Shown here in pieces: positions 35,485 to 44,900 of a DNA stretch of 64,000 bases. The notes beneath the pieces were generated by a model. It was not told the DNA's origin. It worked only from the letters and a program-made list of their open reading frames with translations, and did no database searches. The stretch's first letter is position 1. Each line of letters starts with the position of its first letter. The DNA is taken from contig JBBSEW010000008.1 of NCBI GenBank assembly GCA_038239305.1, positions 18,350 through 82,349 on the forward strand, given 5' to 3'. A program made the translations under genes and the position numbers. The DNA is from JALYUA01 sp038239305 (GTDB lineage: Bacteria > Acidobacteriota > Thermoanaerobaculia > UBA5066 > Gp7-AA6).

Positions 35485-36276
35485 TCAGATCCCGAAGAGC
35501 GCCGTAAAGCTCGCCGTCGTCTTCTCCGCCACCTCCGCGAGGTCGACGCCCTTCACCTCCGCGAGCTTGCGCGCCGTCTCGATGACGAACGCCGGCTCTC
35601 CCGGCTTTCCCCGGTGCGGGACAGGCGCGAGAAAGGGCGTGTCCGTTTCGATCAGCATCGCCCCGAGAGGAAGGCCCGCCGCCGCGGCGCGGATATTTTC
35701 CGCCGGCCGGAACGTGATCATCCCCGAGAACGAAATGCGATAACCGAGGTCAATCGCGCGGGCCCCGTACTCCGCGGTCTCGGTGAAGGAATGGTAGACG
35801 CCCGGACGCTCCCGGGGCGGCTGGCGCGACAGGAGGGCGAGCATCTCGACCCCGCTCTCGCGGTTGTGGAGAATGGCGGGCTTGCCCAGCCGGCGCGCGA
35901 GATCGAGCATCCATTCGAGCACGGCGATCTGCGTCTCCCGCGGCGAGTAGTCGTAATGAAAATCGAGCCCGACTTCCCCGATCGCGGCGACCTTCGGGTG
36001 GCGCGCCAGCATCTCGAGCCGCGGCCCGTCGCGCTCCGGATCGAAATCCTTCGCCTCATGGGGATGAATTCCGACGGCCGCGACGGCGTCCGGATGCCGG
36101 GACGCGATCGCCACAGCCTCCTCGGAGTCGGGAAGCGTCGTGCCGGGAATGAGAAAGCGGCGTACGCCCGCTTCGCGCGCGCGAGCGAGCAGAAGATCCG
36201 GATCCGCCGCCGCGGCGTCGCGCCCGCGGAGCTGCAGGTGGCAGTGGGAGTCGGAGAGGATCGGCAGTTCGGGCAT
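35485..36276 (-). CDS. tatD: TatD-family metal-dependent hydrolase
   Basis: 263 residues from the ATG at 36276 (a GTG at 36282 is also possible). Metal-binding motifs in order: DSHCHLQ at the N-terminus, GIHPHEA near 72, GEVGLDFHYDYS near 104-115, LHNRES near 140, HSFTETAEY near 165 and ETDTPFLAPVPHRGK near 212-226. TatD proteins are 3'-5' exonucleases/deoxyribonucleases or D-aminoacyl deacylases of the TIM-barrel amidohydrolase superfamily. metG lies upstream in the same direction, the usual metG-tatD pairing. Confidence 0.94.
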   Translation of the reverse strand: MPELPILSDSHCHLQLRGRDAAAADPDLLLARAREAGVRRFLIPGTTLPDSEEAVAIASRHPDAVAAVGIHPHEAKDFDPERDGPRLEMLARHPKVAAIGEVGLDFHYDYSPRETQIAVLEWMLDLARRLGKPAILHNRESGVEMLALLSRQPPRERPGVYHSFTETAEYGARAIDLGYRISFSGMITFRPAENIRAAAAGLPLGAMLIETDTPFLAPVPHRGKPGEPAFVIETARKLAEVKGVDLAEVAEKTTASFTALFGI

Positions 36277-36291
36277 GGGCACCTGTCGTGA

Positions 36292-36400
36292 GTTATCTGT
36301 TATCCGCTATCCGTTCTCGGTTTCGCTTCGCCGTGTGTGGGGCACATTCGCTCTCCCGAGGGCTCCGAACTGAAAACCAGAAACCGAGAACTGAAAACGG
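36292..36400. repeat. Two period-7 arrays between metG and tatD
   Basis: 36292-36327 reads TTATCTG, TTATCCG, CTATCCG, TTCTCGG, TTTCG; 36366-36400 reads CGAACTG, AAAACCA, GAAACCG, AGAACTG, AAAACGG. They flank the middle of the 142-bp gap. Confidence 0.65.
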
Positions 36401-36418
36401 TCCCCGGGATCCAGTGGT

Positions 36419-38494
36419 TCACTTCACCCGGCTCCCCGGCGGCACGTCCGGCCGGACTTCGAGCAGGGACGGCTCCCCCGCCTCTCCGACGGTAGCGGCG
36501 AGGACCATTCCGTTCGACTCGACCCCCATGAGCTTCGCCGGCTTGAGATTGGCGACGATCACGACGTTCCGCCCGACGAGCTCCTCCGGCGTGTATTTCG
36601 CCGCGATGCCCGCGACGATCTGGCGCTGCTCCGAGCCCGCGTCGACTTGAAGCTTCATGAGCTTGTTCGACTTCGGGACGCGCTCCGCCGACAGGATCTT
36701 CGCCGTGACGAGGCGGACCTTCTGAAACTCGTCGATCCCGATACGCTCGTCCGAGGGCGAGGCCGCCTGCGTCGAGGCCGCGCCGGAAACGGCGGAAGCC
36801 GCAGGAACAGCGGGGACAGCGGGAACCGCGGGGACGGCGGGTACAGCGGCCGAGGCGTCACCCCCAGGCGGCGGGCTCGGATTCGAGGAAGGCACCCCCG
36901 ATTCGTGGGGGGCGCTTGCGTCTTTCGGGAATTCCGTCATCGTGTCTCCTTCCGGTTTCAGGTATGCGGCGATGTCCGCGCGGGGAAAAAGCGGCGGCGA
37001 CTCGGGAAGGGGTGCCCCGAGCGCGAGACCTCCCCACGTCAGGTCGGGCTTTTCCGGGTCACGGGCCGGCAGCCCGAGGGTCTCGAAGATCCGCCGGGAC
37101 GTGGACGGTATGAACGGGGAGAGCATCACCGCCGAAACCCGGAGCCCCTCCAGGGCGCCGTAGAGGATCCGATGAAGCCGCGGCGTGGCGCCCTCTTCTT
37201 TGCGGATCTTCCAGGGCTCGTGCCCGACGATGTAGCCGTTGATCTCGGCGAGGAGCTTCCAGACCGCCTCGATGGCGCGGTGAAACGACAGCTCGAGCAT
37301 TGCCTGTCGCCACTCGGCGCGGACGTGCCCGTATGCGGTGTGGATCGCGTTGTCCGCACACGGCACGCCCGGCGCGGCTCCGAACGCCTGGCGGCAGAGG
37401 GCCGCCACTCGCGAAACCGTGTTGCCGAGATCGTTGGCGAGGTCGGCGTTGTAGCGGACGAGAAAGGCTTCGTCCGAAAAGCCTGCATCCTGCCCGAACG
37501 CCATCTCCCGCAGGAGAAAGTATCGGACGGCATCGGGGCCGAAGTCCGCCGCGAGCGCGTCCGGGCGAACGATCCCGCCGACCGACTTCGAAATTTTCTT
37601 TCCGTCGCGCAGCCACCAGCCATGCGCCCAGATCGTCGTCGGAAGCGGCAGGCCGGCGGAGAGCAGGAAAGCGGGCCAGTAAACCGCGTGGAAACGCAGG
37701 ATGTCCTTGCCGATCAGGTGCACCCGGCGGGACTCCGGATTGTCCCAGAACTCCTTGTACAGGCCCTCATCCGCAGATCCGAATCCGAGCGCGGTGATGT
37801 AGTTGGCGAGGGCGTCGAGCCAGACATAGACGACGTGGCCGGGATGGTTCGGGAATGGAATTCCCCAGGAGAGCTTCGTGCGCGACACGGAGAGGTCGTT
37901 CAGTCCGCCCTTGATGAATGACACGACCTCGGCTCGCCGGGTGTCGGGGCGGATGAACTCGGGGTGGCTCTCGATGTGCTGCAGCAGCGGCTCGGCATAG
38001 CGGGACAGGCGGAAGAAGATGTTCTCTTCGGACTCCCAGACGCAGGGAGTCCCGTGGATCGGACATCGCCGCTCCGCGTCGAGCTCCTTCTCGGTGTAGA
38101 ACACCTCGCACCCGGAGCAGTACCAGCCCTCGTGCTTCGCCGTGTAAAAGTCGTCCGCCGCGGCAATTCGGGCGATCAGCGCCTCGACCCCCCGGAGGTG
38201 GCGGTCCTCGGTGGTGCGGATGAAGTCGTCGTGGGCCACGTCGTAGGTTTTCCAGAGCTCGCCATAACGAGCGACGACGCGATCCGCGAGAGCGATCGGC
38301 GACACGCCCTGCTCGACCGCGGCCTTCTCGATCTTCTGTCCGTGCTCGTCCGTTCCGGTCAGAAATCGCGTGGGCTCGCCGGCGAGCCGATGAAAGCGCG
38401 TTACGGCATCGCCCACCACCGTCGTGTAGATGTGCCCGATGTGGGGCAGATCGTTGACGTAGTAGATCGGCGTCGTTGCGTAAAAAGGCTTCAC
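36419..38494 (-). CDS. metG: Methionyl-tRNA synthetase
   Basis: 691 residues from the GTG at 38494 (VKPFYATTPIYYVND). Class I motifs: HIGH as PHIGHIYT near 16-23 and a KMSKS variant KISKS in DGKKISKSVGG. A zinc knuckle with CSGCEVFYTEKELDAERRC lies near 125-145. After the anticodon-binding helices comes a low-complexity linker with tandem PAV repeats (about 545-580) and a C-terminal OB-fold tRNA-binding domain (about 590-691) that dimerises the enzyme. Charges initiator and elongator tRNA-Met. Confidence 0.96.
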   Translation of the reverse strand: MKPFYATTPIYYVNDLPHIGHIYTTVVGDAVTRFHRLAGEPTRFLTGTDEHGQKIEKAAVEQGVSPIALADRVVARYGELWKTYDVAHDDFIRTTEDRHLRGVEALIARIAAADDFYTAKHEGWYCSGCEVFYTEKELDAERRCPIHGTPCVWESEENIFFRLSRYAEPLLQHIESHPEFIRPDTRRAEVVSFIKGGLNDLSVSRTKLSWGIPFPNHPGHVVYVWLDALANYITALGFGSADEGLYKEFWDNPESRRVHLIGKDILRFHAVYWPAFLLSAGLPLPTTIWAHGWWLRDGKKISKSVGGIVRPDALAADFGPDAVRYFLLREMAFGQDAGFSDEAFLVRYNADLANDLGNTVSRVAALCRQAFGAAPGVPCADNAIHTAYGHVRAEWRQAMLELSFHRAIEAVWKLLAEINGYIVGHEPWKIRKEEGATPRLHRILYGALEGLRVSAVMLSPFIPSTSRRIFETLGLPARDPEKPDLTWGGLALGAPLPESPPLFPRADIAAYLKPEGDTMTEFPKDASAPHESGVPSSNPSPPPGGDASAAVPAVPAVPAVPAVPAASAVSGAASTQAASPSDERIGIDEFQKVRLVTAKILSAERVPKSNKLMKLQVDAGSEQRQIVAGIAAKYTPEELVGRNVVIVANLKPAKLMGVESNGMVLAATVGEAGEPSLLEVRPDVPPGSRVK

Positions 38495-38541
38495 GGGGGA
38501 AGAAGCTATCAGCTCCCGGTTGCGGCCGGGGGACGGGGCCG

Positions 38542-38611
38542 TGTTCCGTTTTTCGTTTTCCGTTTTCCGTATTCCGTCTTCCATCTTCCGTTTTGAGTTT
38601 CGAGTTTTTTC
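38542..38611. repeat. Period-7 CGTTTTC array upstream of metG
   Basis: Reads CGTTTTT, CGTTTTC, CGTTTTC, CGTATTC, CGTCTTC, CATCTTC, CGTTTTG, AGTTTCG, AGTTTTT: nine successive heptamers of gradually drifting sequence in the metG-radC gap. Confidence 0.85.
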
Positions 38612-38715
38612 GCACCTTCAGCGTCGGCTCCGGGCTGACGACGAGCGACTCTCTCCGTGCGACGGATGCGGACCGGCTGAACCGATGACGGGGACGGGTG
38701 ACCGACGACTTTCTT

Positions 38716-39420
38716 TCACATCAACCCCGCCTCCCGGAACGACACACATCCGGAGCGGCCCACCACGATGTGGTCGAGCAGGCGGATCCCGACGGACTCC
38801 GAGGCTTGAGCGAGACGGCGCGTGAAGTCGCGATCCTCCCGCGATGGAGAGGGATCGCCCGACGGGTGGTTGTGGTACAGGATGACGCCCGCGGCATTTT
38901 CGAGCAGCGCCTGCTTCAGGATCTCGCGCGGCTCGACCACCGCGCGGTCGAGCGTGCCCCGGTAGATGTCCGGCACGTCGCGCAGGAGCCGATTCCGCGC
39001 GTTGACGAAGAGCGCGCCGGTCCGCTCCTGCGCACCGTCGCCGCGCGTGCGTCGCAGGTACTCCTTCACGAGCGCCGGTTCCTGGAAGAGATCGCGGAGC
39101 GGAAGAGGCTCCGCCGCCAGCCTCCGTGAGAGCTCGAGCGCCGCCTCGATCACGGCCGCCCGCGCCCCCTTGATCCCCCGCTCGCGGCGCAGCTCCGCGC
39201 CCGTCATTCCGGCGAGGCCGACGAGGCCGCCCCGCGACGCGAGGATGGCGCGGGCGCAATCGAGCGCGCTGCCCCCGCGCGTGCCGGAGCCGAGAAGGAG
39301 CGAGAGGAGCTCCTCGTTCGAGAGGGCCGCCGCTCCGACGCGGGAGAGCCGCTCGCGCGGACGGTCCTCGCAGGGAAGATCGCGAATCCGAAAAAAATGT
39401 CGAGTCGGAATTTCGGTCAT
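38716..39420 (-). CDS. radC: RadC-family JAB domain protein
   Basis: 234 residues from the ATG at 39420. N-terminal helix-hairpin-helix region (LSNEELLSLLLGSGTRGGSA) and a C-terminal JAMM metalloprotease-like domain with HNHPSGDPSPSREDRDF, the zinc-binding signature, and a final HIVVGRSGCVSFREAGL. The family was named for a radiation phenotype later assigned elsewhere; its true role, possibly DNA-processing, remains unclear. Transcribed away from the DUF2905 gene. Confidence 0.93.
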   Translation of the reverse strand: MTEIPTRHFFRIRDLPCEDRPRERLSRVGAAALSNEELLSLLLGSGTRGGSALDCARAILASRGGLVGLAGMTGAELRRERGIKGARAAVIEAALELSRRLAAEPLPLRDLFQEPALVKEYLRRTRGDGAQERTGALFVNARNRLLRDVPDIYRGTLDRAVVEPREILKQALLENAAGVILYHNHPSGDPSPSREDRDFTRRLAQASESVGIRLLDHIVVGRSGCVSFREAGLM

Positions 39421-39476
39421 GCGCAGGGCCGGGGGAACCGGTCGCGCCCGAGGAGGACGAGGCATATTCTCACACT

Positions 39477-39698
39477 ATGGATGGACGCGGCCCGCTCCCG
39501 ATGCGAACGATCCTGCTCGTGGCGGGTATCCTCTGCGTCGCGGCGGCCGTTCTCTGGCCGATCCTCTCGCGATGGGTCGGGCGCCTGCCCGGGGACATCA
39601 CCGTGAGGAAGGGCCCGTGGACCTTCGCGTTTCCGATCGTCACCTGCCTCCTGCTGTCGTTTCTTCTCTCGCTCTTTTTCGCGCTCTTTCGGCGATGA
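39477..39698 (+). CDS. DUF2905 small membrane protein
   Basis: 73 residues with two predicted membrane helices (about 10-30 and 50-70) flanking the conserved LGRLPGDI-like core, here VGRLPGDITVRKG, which is the DUF2905 signature. Function unknown; in other bacteria the gene is often near ruvB or queA, but not here. Its 3' end overlaps the convergent glycosyltransferase gene by 59 bp. Confidence 0.85.
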   Translation: MDGRGPLPMRTILLVAGILCVAAAVLWPILSRWVGRLPGDITVRKGPWTFAFPIVTCLLLSFLLSLFFALFRR

Positions 39699-40821
39699 GT
39701 CGGCGGTAGAGCGCCTCGATCCGGTCGAGCCGGACCTCCGAAGAAAACCCCTTCTCGACCCGTTCCCGTCCGGCGCGGCCGAGCCGGACGCCGAGAGCCC
39801 GATCGAGGAGGAGGTGCCGGAGAGCCGCTGCCAGGGCCGGCGGGTCCCGTGGCGGCACAAGGAGACCCGATTCGCCGTCCTGGACGAGCTCGGGATTGCC
39901 ACCGGCCGCGCTCGCCACCACGGGGCGGGCGAGCGCCATCGCCTCCCTCAAGGTCCCCGTGATGCCCAGTCCCTCGTAGGAGAGGTCCGCTACGGCATCG
40001 GCCGATGCCAGGACATCCGGCATGTCGGTGCGGAATCCGATCGTCAGGATCCGGCTTCCCAGTCCCGGAAGGCTCTGCTCGGCGAACCCGCGAACTTCCT
40101 CCTTCTTCGACTCGTCCTCGCACGCGACGATGGCGGTTTTCAAGCGGGGAAATTCATCCGCCAGGAGCGCGGTCGCGGCCACGAGATCCCGCCAGCCCTT
40201 CCACTCCCGCGCGCCGACCTGCACGACGAGGAAGTCACCGTCCGCGATCCCCCACTCTTTCCGGATCTTCGCCCCGTCCGCCTTCGCCGGGTCGAAAACG
40301 GAGAGGTCGACTCCGGCGTAGACAACGTTCACCTTTTCCGCGGGAAGGCGGCCCGAGCGGACGATCACGCGCTGGATGTCCTTGCACACCGTCACGACGG
40401 CGTCCATCCTGAAGTGATACTTGATCCGATTGAACGCGTCGAGCGGAAACGACACACCGCGGTTGACGACGAGAACGGGGCGGCGCTTCGAGAAGAGCGT
40501 CGAGAAGAGCGCGACCGAGTGGGCAATCCCCTTGTGCACATGGATCACGTCGACTTGTCTCTCCTCGATGATCCGCGCGAGAGCCCGGGCGCTCGCAAAA
40601 TCAAATTCGTGCCGGAGCGGCAGCGGGAGAAAGGCGACGCCATCCGCGCGGGCCCGCCCGGGCACGTCCCCTGCCTCTCGCGAAATCACGGCGACGCGGT
40701 GTCCGCGCCGGGAGAGGCCGCGCCCGAGCTGGTACATCTGGACGACGCTCCCCGTTGAGAAAAGGCCCTTCTCGAGGATCTGAAGAACGGACAGAGGCCG
40801 CGCGCCGGGCCCCTCGGTCAC
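39640..40821 (-). CDS. GT4-family glycosyltransferase
   Basis: 393 residues from the GTG at 40821, which overlaps the preceding dehydrogenase stop (GTGA). GT-B fold: N-terminal EKGLFSTGSVVQMYQLGRGLSRRGHRVAVIS, VDVIHVHKGIAHSVALF, and the C-terminal donor-site motif EGLGITGTLREAMALARPVVAS with the E-x7-E arrangement. Likely transfers a sugar from a nucleotide donor to a lipid or glycan acceptor at the membrane. The acceptor cannot be inferred; no polysaccharide cluster is adjacent. Confidence 0.88.
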   Translation of the reverse strand: MTEGPGARPLSVLQILEKGLFSTGSVVQMYQLGRGLSRRGHRVAVISREAGDVPGRARADGVAFLPLPLRHEFDFASARALARIIEERQVDVIHVHKGIAHSVALFSTLFSKRRPVLVVNRGVSFPLDAFNRIKYHFRMDAVVTVCKDIQRVIVRSGRLPAEKVNVVYAGVDLSVFDPAKADGAKIRKEWGIADGDFLVVQVGAREWKGWRDLVAATALLADEFPRLKTAIVACEDESKKEEVRGFAEQSLPGLGSRILTIGFRTDMPDVLASADAVADLSYEGLGITGTLREAMALARPVVASAAGGNPELVQDGESGLLVPPRDPPALAAALRHLLLDRALGVRLGRAGRERVEKGFSSEVRLDRIEALYRRLIAERARKRAREETTAGGR

Positions 40822-41864
40822 GCCCCCGCCGCCATCTGCGAATCCGGCACGAGAACGATCTTGCCGTACTGGAGGCCTTCCTCCATCCGCGCGTAGGCCT
40901 CCGCGACGCGGGAAAAGGGATAGACGCGATCGATCGTCGGGCGGAGGCGTCCCGCGGCGACGGCGGCCAGGAGCGTGCGGAACTCGCGGTCGTTCGCCAT
41001 CGTGGAGCCGAGAATGGAGAGCTGCTTCCAGAAAATCAGGCGGATCTCCTCCGCCGGATTCGGACCCGAGGTCGCGCCGCACGTCACGATGCGGCCGCCC
41101 TTGGCCGCGCACTGGAGCGACGACTTCCAGGTCGCTTCCCCGACGCAATCGACGATGACATCCACGCCGCGCTTGCCTGTGAGGGAGCGGATTTCCTTCG
41201 CGACGTTCTGTTTCACGTGGTCGAGCACGACTTCCGCGCCCTTGCCGCGCACACGAGCGAGCTTCTCCTCGCCGGCCGTCGTGGCGTAGATCCTCCCGCC
41301 GGAGAGAAGCCCGATCTCGACCGCGGCGCCGGCAACACCGCCTCCCGCGCCGTGGACCAGCATGGTCTCGCCGGGCCGGAGGCCCGCGCGGCCCACCACC
41401 ATCCGCCATGCCGTCTGGTAAACGAGGGGAAACGCGGCGGCTTGCTCGAACGAGAGACCCTCCGGGATCGGAAAGAGATTGCGGGCCGGCACCACCACTT
41501 TCTCGGCGAAAGTTCCCGGCGTGTGCTCGCCCAGGATCTGGTAGGTGACGCAGAGGCTCTGCTCTCCCCCGCGGCAGAACTCGCAGCGATTGCAGTAGAG
41601 GCCCGGCTGGATGAGCACGCGATCGCCCGGGGCCACGCCCTCGACGCCGGCGCCCACGGCGTCCACGATCCCGGAACCGTCGGCTCCCGGGACCTGCGGA
41701 AGCGGGACGTCCGGAATGCCGTTACGGACGAAGATGTCCAGGTGATTGAGGGCGGCCGCGCGGATCGCGACCCGCACGTCGCCCGGACCCGGCTCGGGCT
41801 CCGGCCAGTCTCCGTACTCGAGGACCTCGTTGCCACCGTGACGGCGGAAGAAGACGGATTTCAC
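40818..41864 (-). CDS. Zinc-dependent alcohol dehydrogenase family protein
   Basis: 348 residues from a GTG. MDR superfamily: GroES-like N-domain with NHLDIFVRNG and GADGSGIVDAVG, a structural-zinc Cys cluster YCNRCEFCRGGEQSLC near 92-107, and a Rossmann domain with VHGAGGGVAGAAVEIGLLSG near 170. Catalytic zinc ligands are less certain: the usual Cys/His pair at the active site is replaced by NHLD, closer to zinc-free quinone-oxidoreductase-like members. Probably NAD(P)H-dependent. Overlaps the glycosyltransferase start. Confidence 0.85.
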   Translation of the reverse strand: MKSVFFRRHGGNEVLEYGDWPEPEPGPGDVRVAIRAAALNHLDIFVRNGIPDVPLPQVPGADGSGIVDAVGAGVEGVAPGDRVLIQPGLYCNRCEFCRGGEQSLCVTYQILGEHTPGTFAEKVVVPARNLFPIPEGLSFEQAAAFPLVYQTAWRMVVGRAGLRPGETMLVHGAGGGVAGAAVEIGLLSGGRIYATTAGEEKLARVRGKGAEVVLDHVKQNVAKEIRSLTGKRGVDVIVDCVGEATWKSSLQCAAKGGRIVTCGATSGPNPAEEIRLIFWKQLSILGSTMANDREFRTLLAAVAAGRLRPTIDRVYPFSRVAEAYARMEEGLQYGKIVLVPDSQMAAGA

Positions 41865-41968
41865 GCGCTCGCCTCCTGAGGGATCGGAATTCGCGCGCGT
41901 ATCCTACCGGACCGGACCCTGAGGGCGACTCCCGCGAGGCCGACCCGGCTGTCTTCGCCGGCGGTCTC

Positions 41969-44900
41969 CTATTGCAGGGAGAAGGTCTCCACGAGGAGAA
42001 CGGCCATCTGGCCGCGGCTCACCGAGCCGTCAGGGCAATAGTTCCCGCCGCCGCAGCCCGCGGTGATGCCGCGCACCACGAGCTCCTGGATCCACGGTGC
42101 GAACGGGCTCGCGCAGGAGACGTCGGCGAACGGCGCCGTCGTGCAGGGAGGAGGCGTGTACGAGGGGCCGTCATGCGTCTTCAGCAGGAAGACTGCCATC
42201 TGCGCTCTCGTCACGGAATCGAACGGGCAGAAGTTGCCGCCGCCGCAGCCCGCGGTGACCCCGCGGCTCGCGAGCTCGTCGACCCACCGCGCGAACGGAT
42301 TCGAGCACGGCACGTCGCCGAACGTCGCCACGGTGCATGGCGGGGGAAAGTACCCCGGGCCGTCGTTGGAGCGCAGGAGGAAAACCGCCATCTGCGACCG
42401 GGTCACGTCGTTGCCCGGGCAATAGTCTCCATTTCCGCAGCCGGCGGTCACGCCGTTGCGGGCCACCGTATTCACGAACTCACGCAGAGGGTTGCCGGAC
42501 GGGACGTCGAGGAAATCGACGGAGATCGTTCGCGACGCCAGCGGGGACGAGCATCCGCCGACCGTGACAACGGCCGTGACGGCGAGCGAGGAGCCCGGTG
42601 CACCCGTCGGAAGATCGACGATAGTGCTGGTCGCTCCGGCGGCGATGGTCGCCGGCACGCTTCCGTTCACGAGAACCGCCGCGCCTCCCGGGGGTGCCGG
42701 CGAGGCGATCGAGATCGTGACCGTCGCGGTGCCCGCCGGCACGGACGCCGGGCCGATCGTAGGAGCCGATACGGGCGTCGCCACGGTCAGCACGCCCACG
42801 CCCGAGAGGGCCGTCGTGCAAAGGTCCGTAACGAAGACGTCGTAGAAGCCCTGGTCACCCGCGGCCGCGGCGGCGATCGACAGGGTGGGCGTCGCGGTCC
42901 CGGAGATTCCCGGCCCGTCCGACAGAGGAACGCCGCCTTTCCGCCACTGGTAGGTGACGGGGCCGTACCCGGAAGCGGACGTCTTGAGAGTCACGGGAGA
43001 CCCGAGGCACACGGTCCGATTTGCCGGAGCCGTCGCGGCGAGCGCCGCGCTCTGGAGGAGAACCACCGGAGAGAACCCCGATCCGAAGTCGACGTTCACC
43101 AGGAGGTCGGGAACGCCCCCTCCCGTGACGTCCGCCGCGGCGAGGAACGTGACCGTGTTTCCGACATATTGGTCGGTCGGCGTCTGGTATCCGAAGCTCC
43201 CGAGTCCGCGGAGTAGCGAAATGCGCCCGCCTTCGGCCGAGGCGATGTCCACGATCCCGTCGTGATCGAAGTCTCCGGCGACCGCCCGCTGGGGAGAGCC
43301 CGCGACACCGACGTAGATCGGGTCCTGAAACGTCCCGTTCCCGTTTCCCTTGTACAAGGCGAGATTAGGTCCGCCCGAGACCAGGAGGTCCGGCTTCTGA
43401 TCGCCATCCAGATCGTGTACGTCGAGCGAGTAACCGGCGACGGATTGCACGATCGGGGCCCCGAAGCCCGACGGAGAGCCGACGAATATGTCGACCGTGC
43501 TTGGACCTAGGGTGGGGTAGGAAATCACCACGAGATCGGTGATGCCGTCGCCGGTCACATCGACCGCCCGGACGATCCCCGCACCGAAGGTGGTCTGCAG
43601 CAGCGTCGGCGGCTGGAACGTAAAGTCTCCGTTTCCGAGCATGACCTGGATCGAGCTGTCATAGGGATTCGAAAACACCAGATCGAGCTTTCCGTCGCCA
43701 TTGAAGTCGCCGGTCCCGCCGAGCGCTGTATTGAACGTCGCCGGCAGATCGATGGGATCCCCGAACGTGCCGTCGCCGCGACCCGGGAGAAAGGAGAAGA
43801 AGCCCGAGGTGGTGAAACGGCTGATGACCAGATCGTGGTGTCCATCTCCGTTGAAGTCTCCGACCGCGAGCAGGCTGATCGGAGTGGAAAAATTGAGAAT
43901 GGTAGACGTCCGGAAACCGCCTTCCGCGCTCCAAGCGGATGAAGTCACCGAATTCCCCGCCGCACTCAGAAGCTCCGGACGCCCATCCTCATCGATGTCA
44001 GCGAGGACGTACCCCTGGAGGAAAACGACAGGCGCGGCCAGAAATTGGAGCGCCCCGACACCCTTCAGAATGGCGATCCCCTCCTGTCCGCCGACGACGA
44101 AATCCGTCGCTCCGTCTCCATCAAAATCGCCGGAACCCATCGCGGTCGGGAAGTAGGCCCCTATATAGGTCGCAGGAGACCCGAGCGCGCCGGTCGGGCT
44201 GGCCAGAGAAATCCAGAACGAGCCGGATATGGCGCAGCATGTGGATTGACCGGCGACGGCGACATCTGCCCTTCCATCTCCGTTCACGTCGGTCGCGACG
44301 ATGGGACCCGGACTCGCCCCCGAAGGATACTGATAGGCGGCCGCGAACGTGCCGTCTCCATTGCCCCGGAGCACCGCCACGAATCCGGAAACGGAGACGG
44401 CGGCGTCGAGTTTCCCGTCGCCGTCGATGTCCGCGATGCTCAGGTCGTAGGGCAGCGAGCCGGCGGCGAAGTCCAATCGGGGCGCCGAGAAGGAGCCGGC
44501 AGCATCGCCACGGAATACCGATATTGTCCCGGCCTGCGAGTTCGTCGCGATCAGGTCCAGGTGCGAGTCCCCATTCAGGTCGGCGAGCCGGAGCCGATGT
44601 CCGCCCGCTGCCGGGGCGAGATCCTGCGGCGAAGAAAAGGTTCCGTCGCCGTTGCCCTTGAGAACCAGGATTCGAGCATTCGAATCCGTATAGCCCGAGC
44701 TCACGGCAACATCGGGATTGCCGTCGGAGTCGAAAAAGCCTCCGACAATCGTTGCCGGGCTATTGAGGTAAATGTTCACCCCGTACACGGTTAGAACCGC
44801 CGGCTGGAACGTTCCATCTCCGTTGCCAAGAGCCACGTCGACTCCGGTCTGTGTTGCGACGACCAGGTCCAGCTTCCCGTCATGGTTCACGTCGAGGAGA

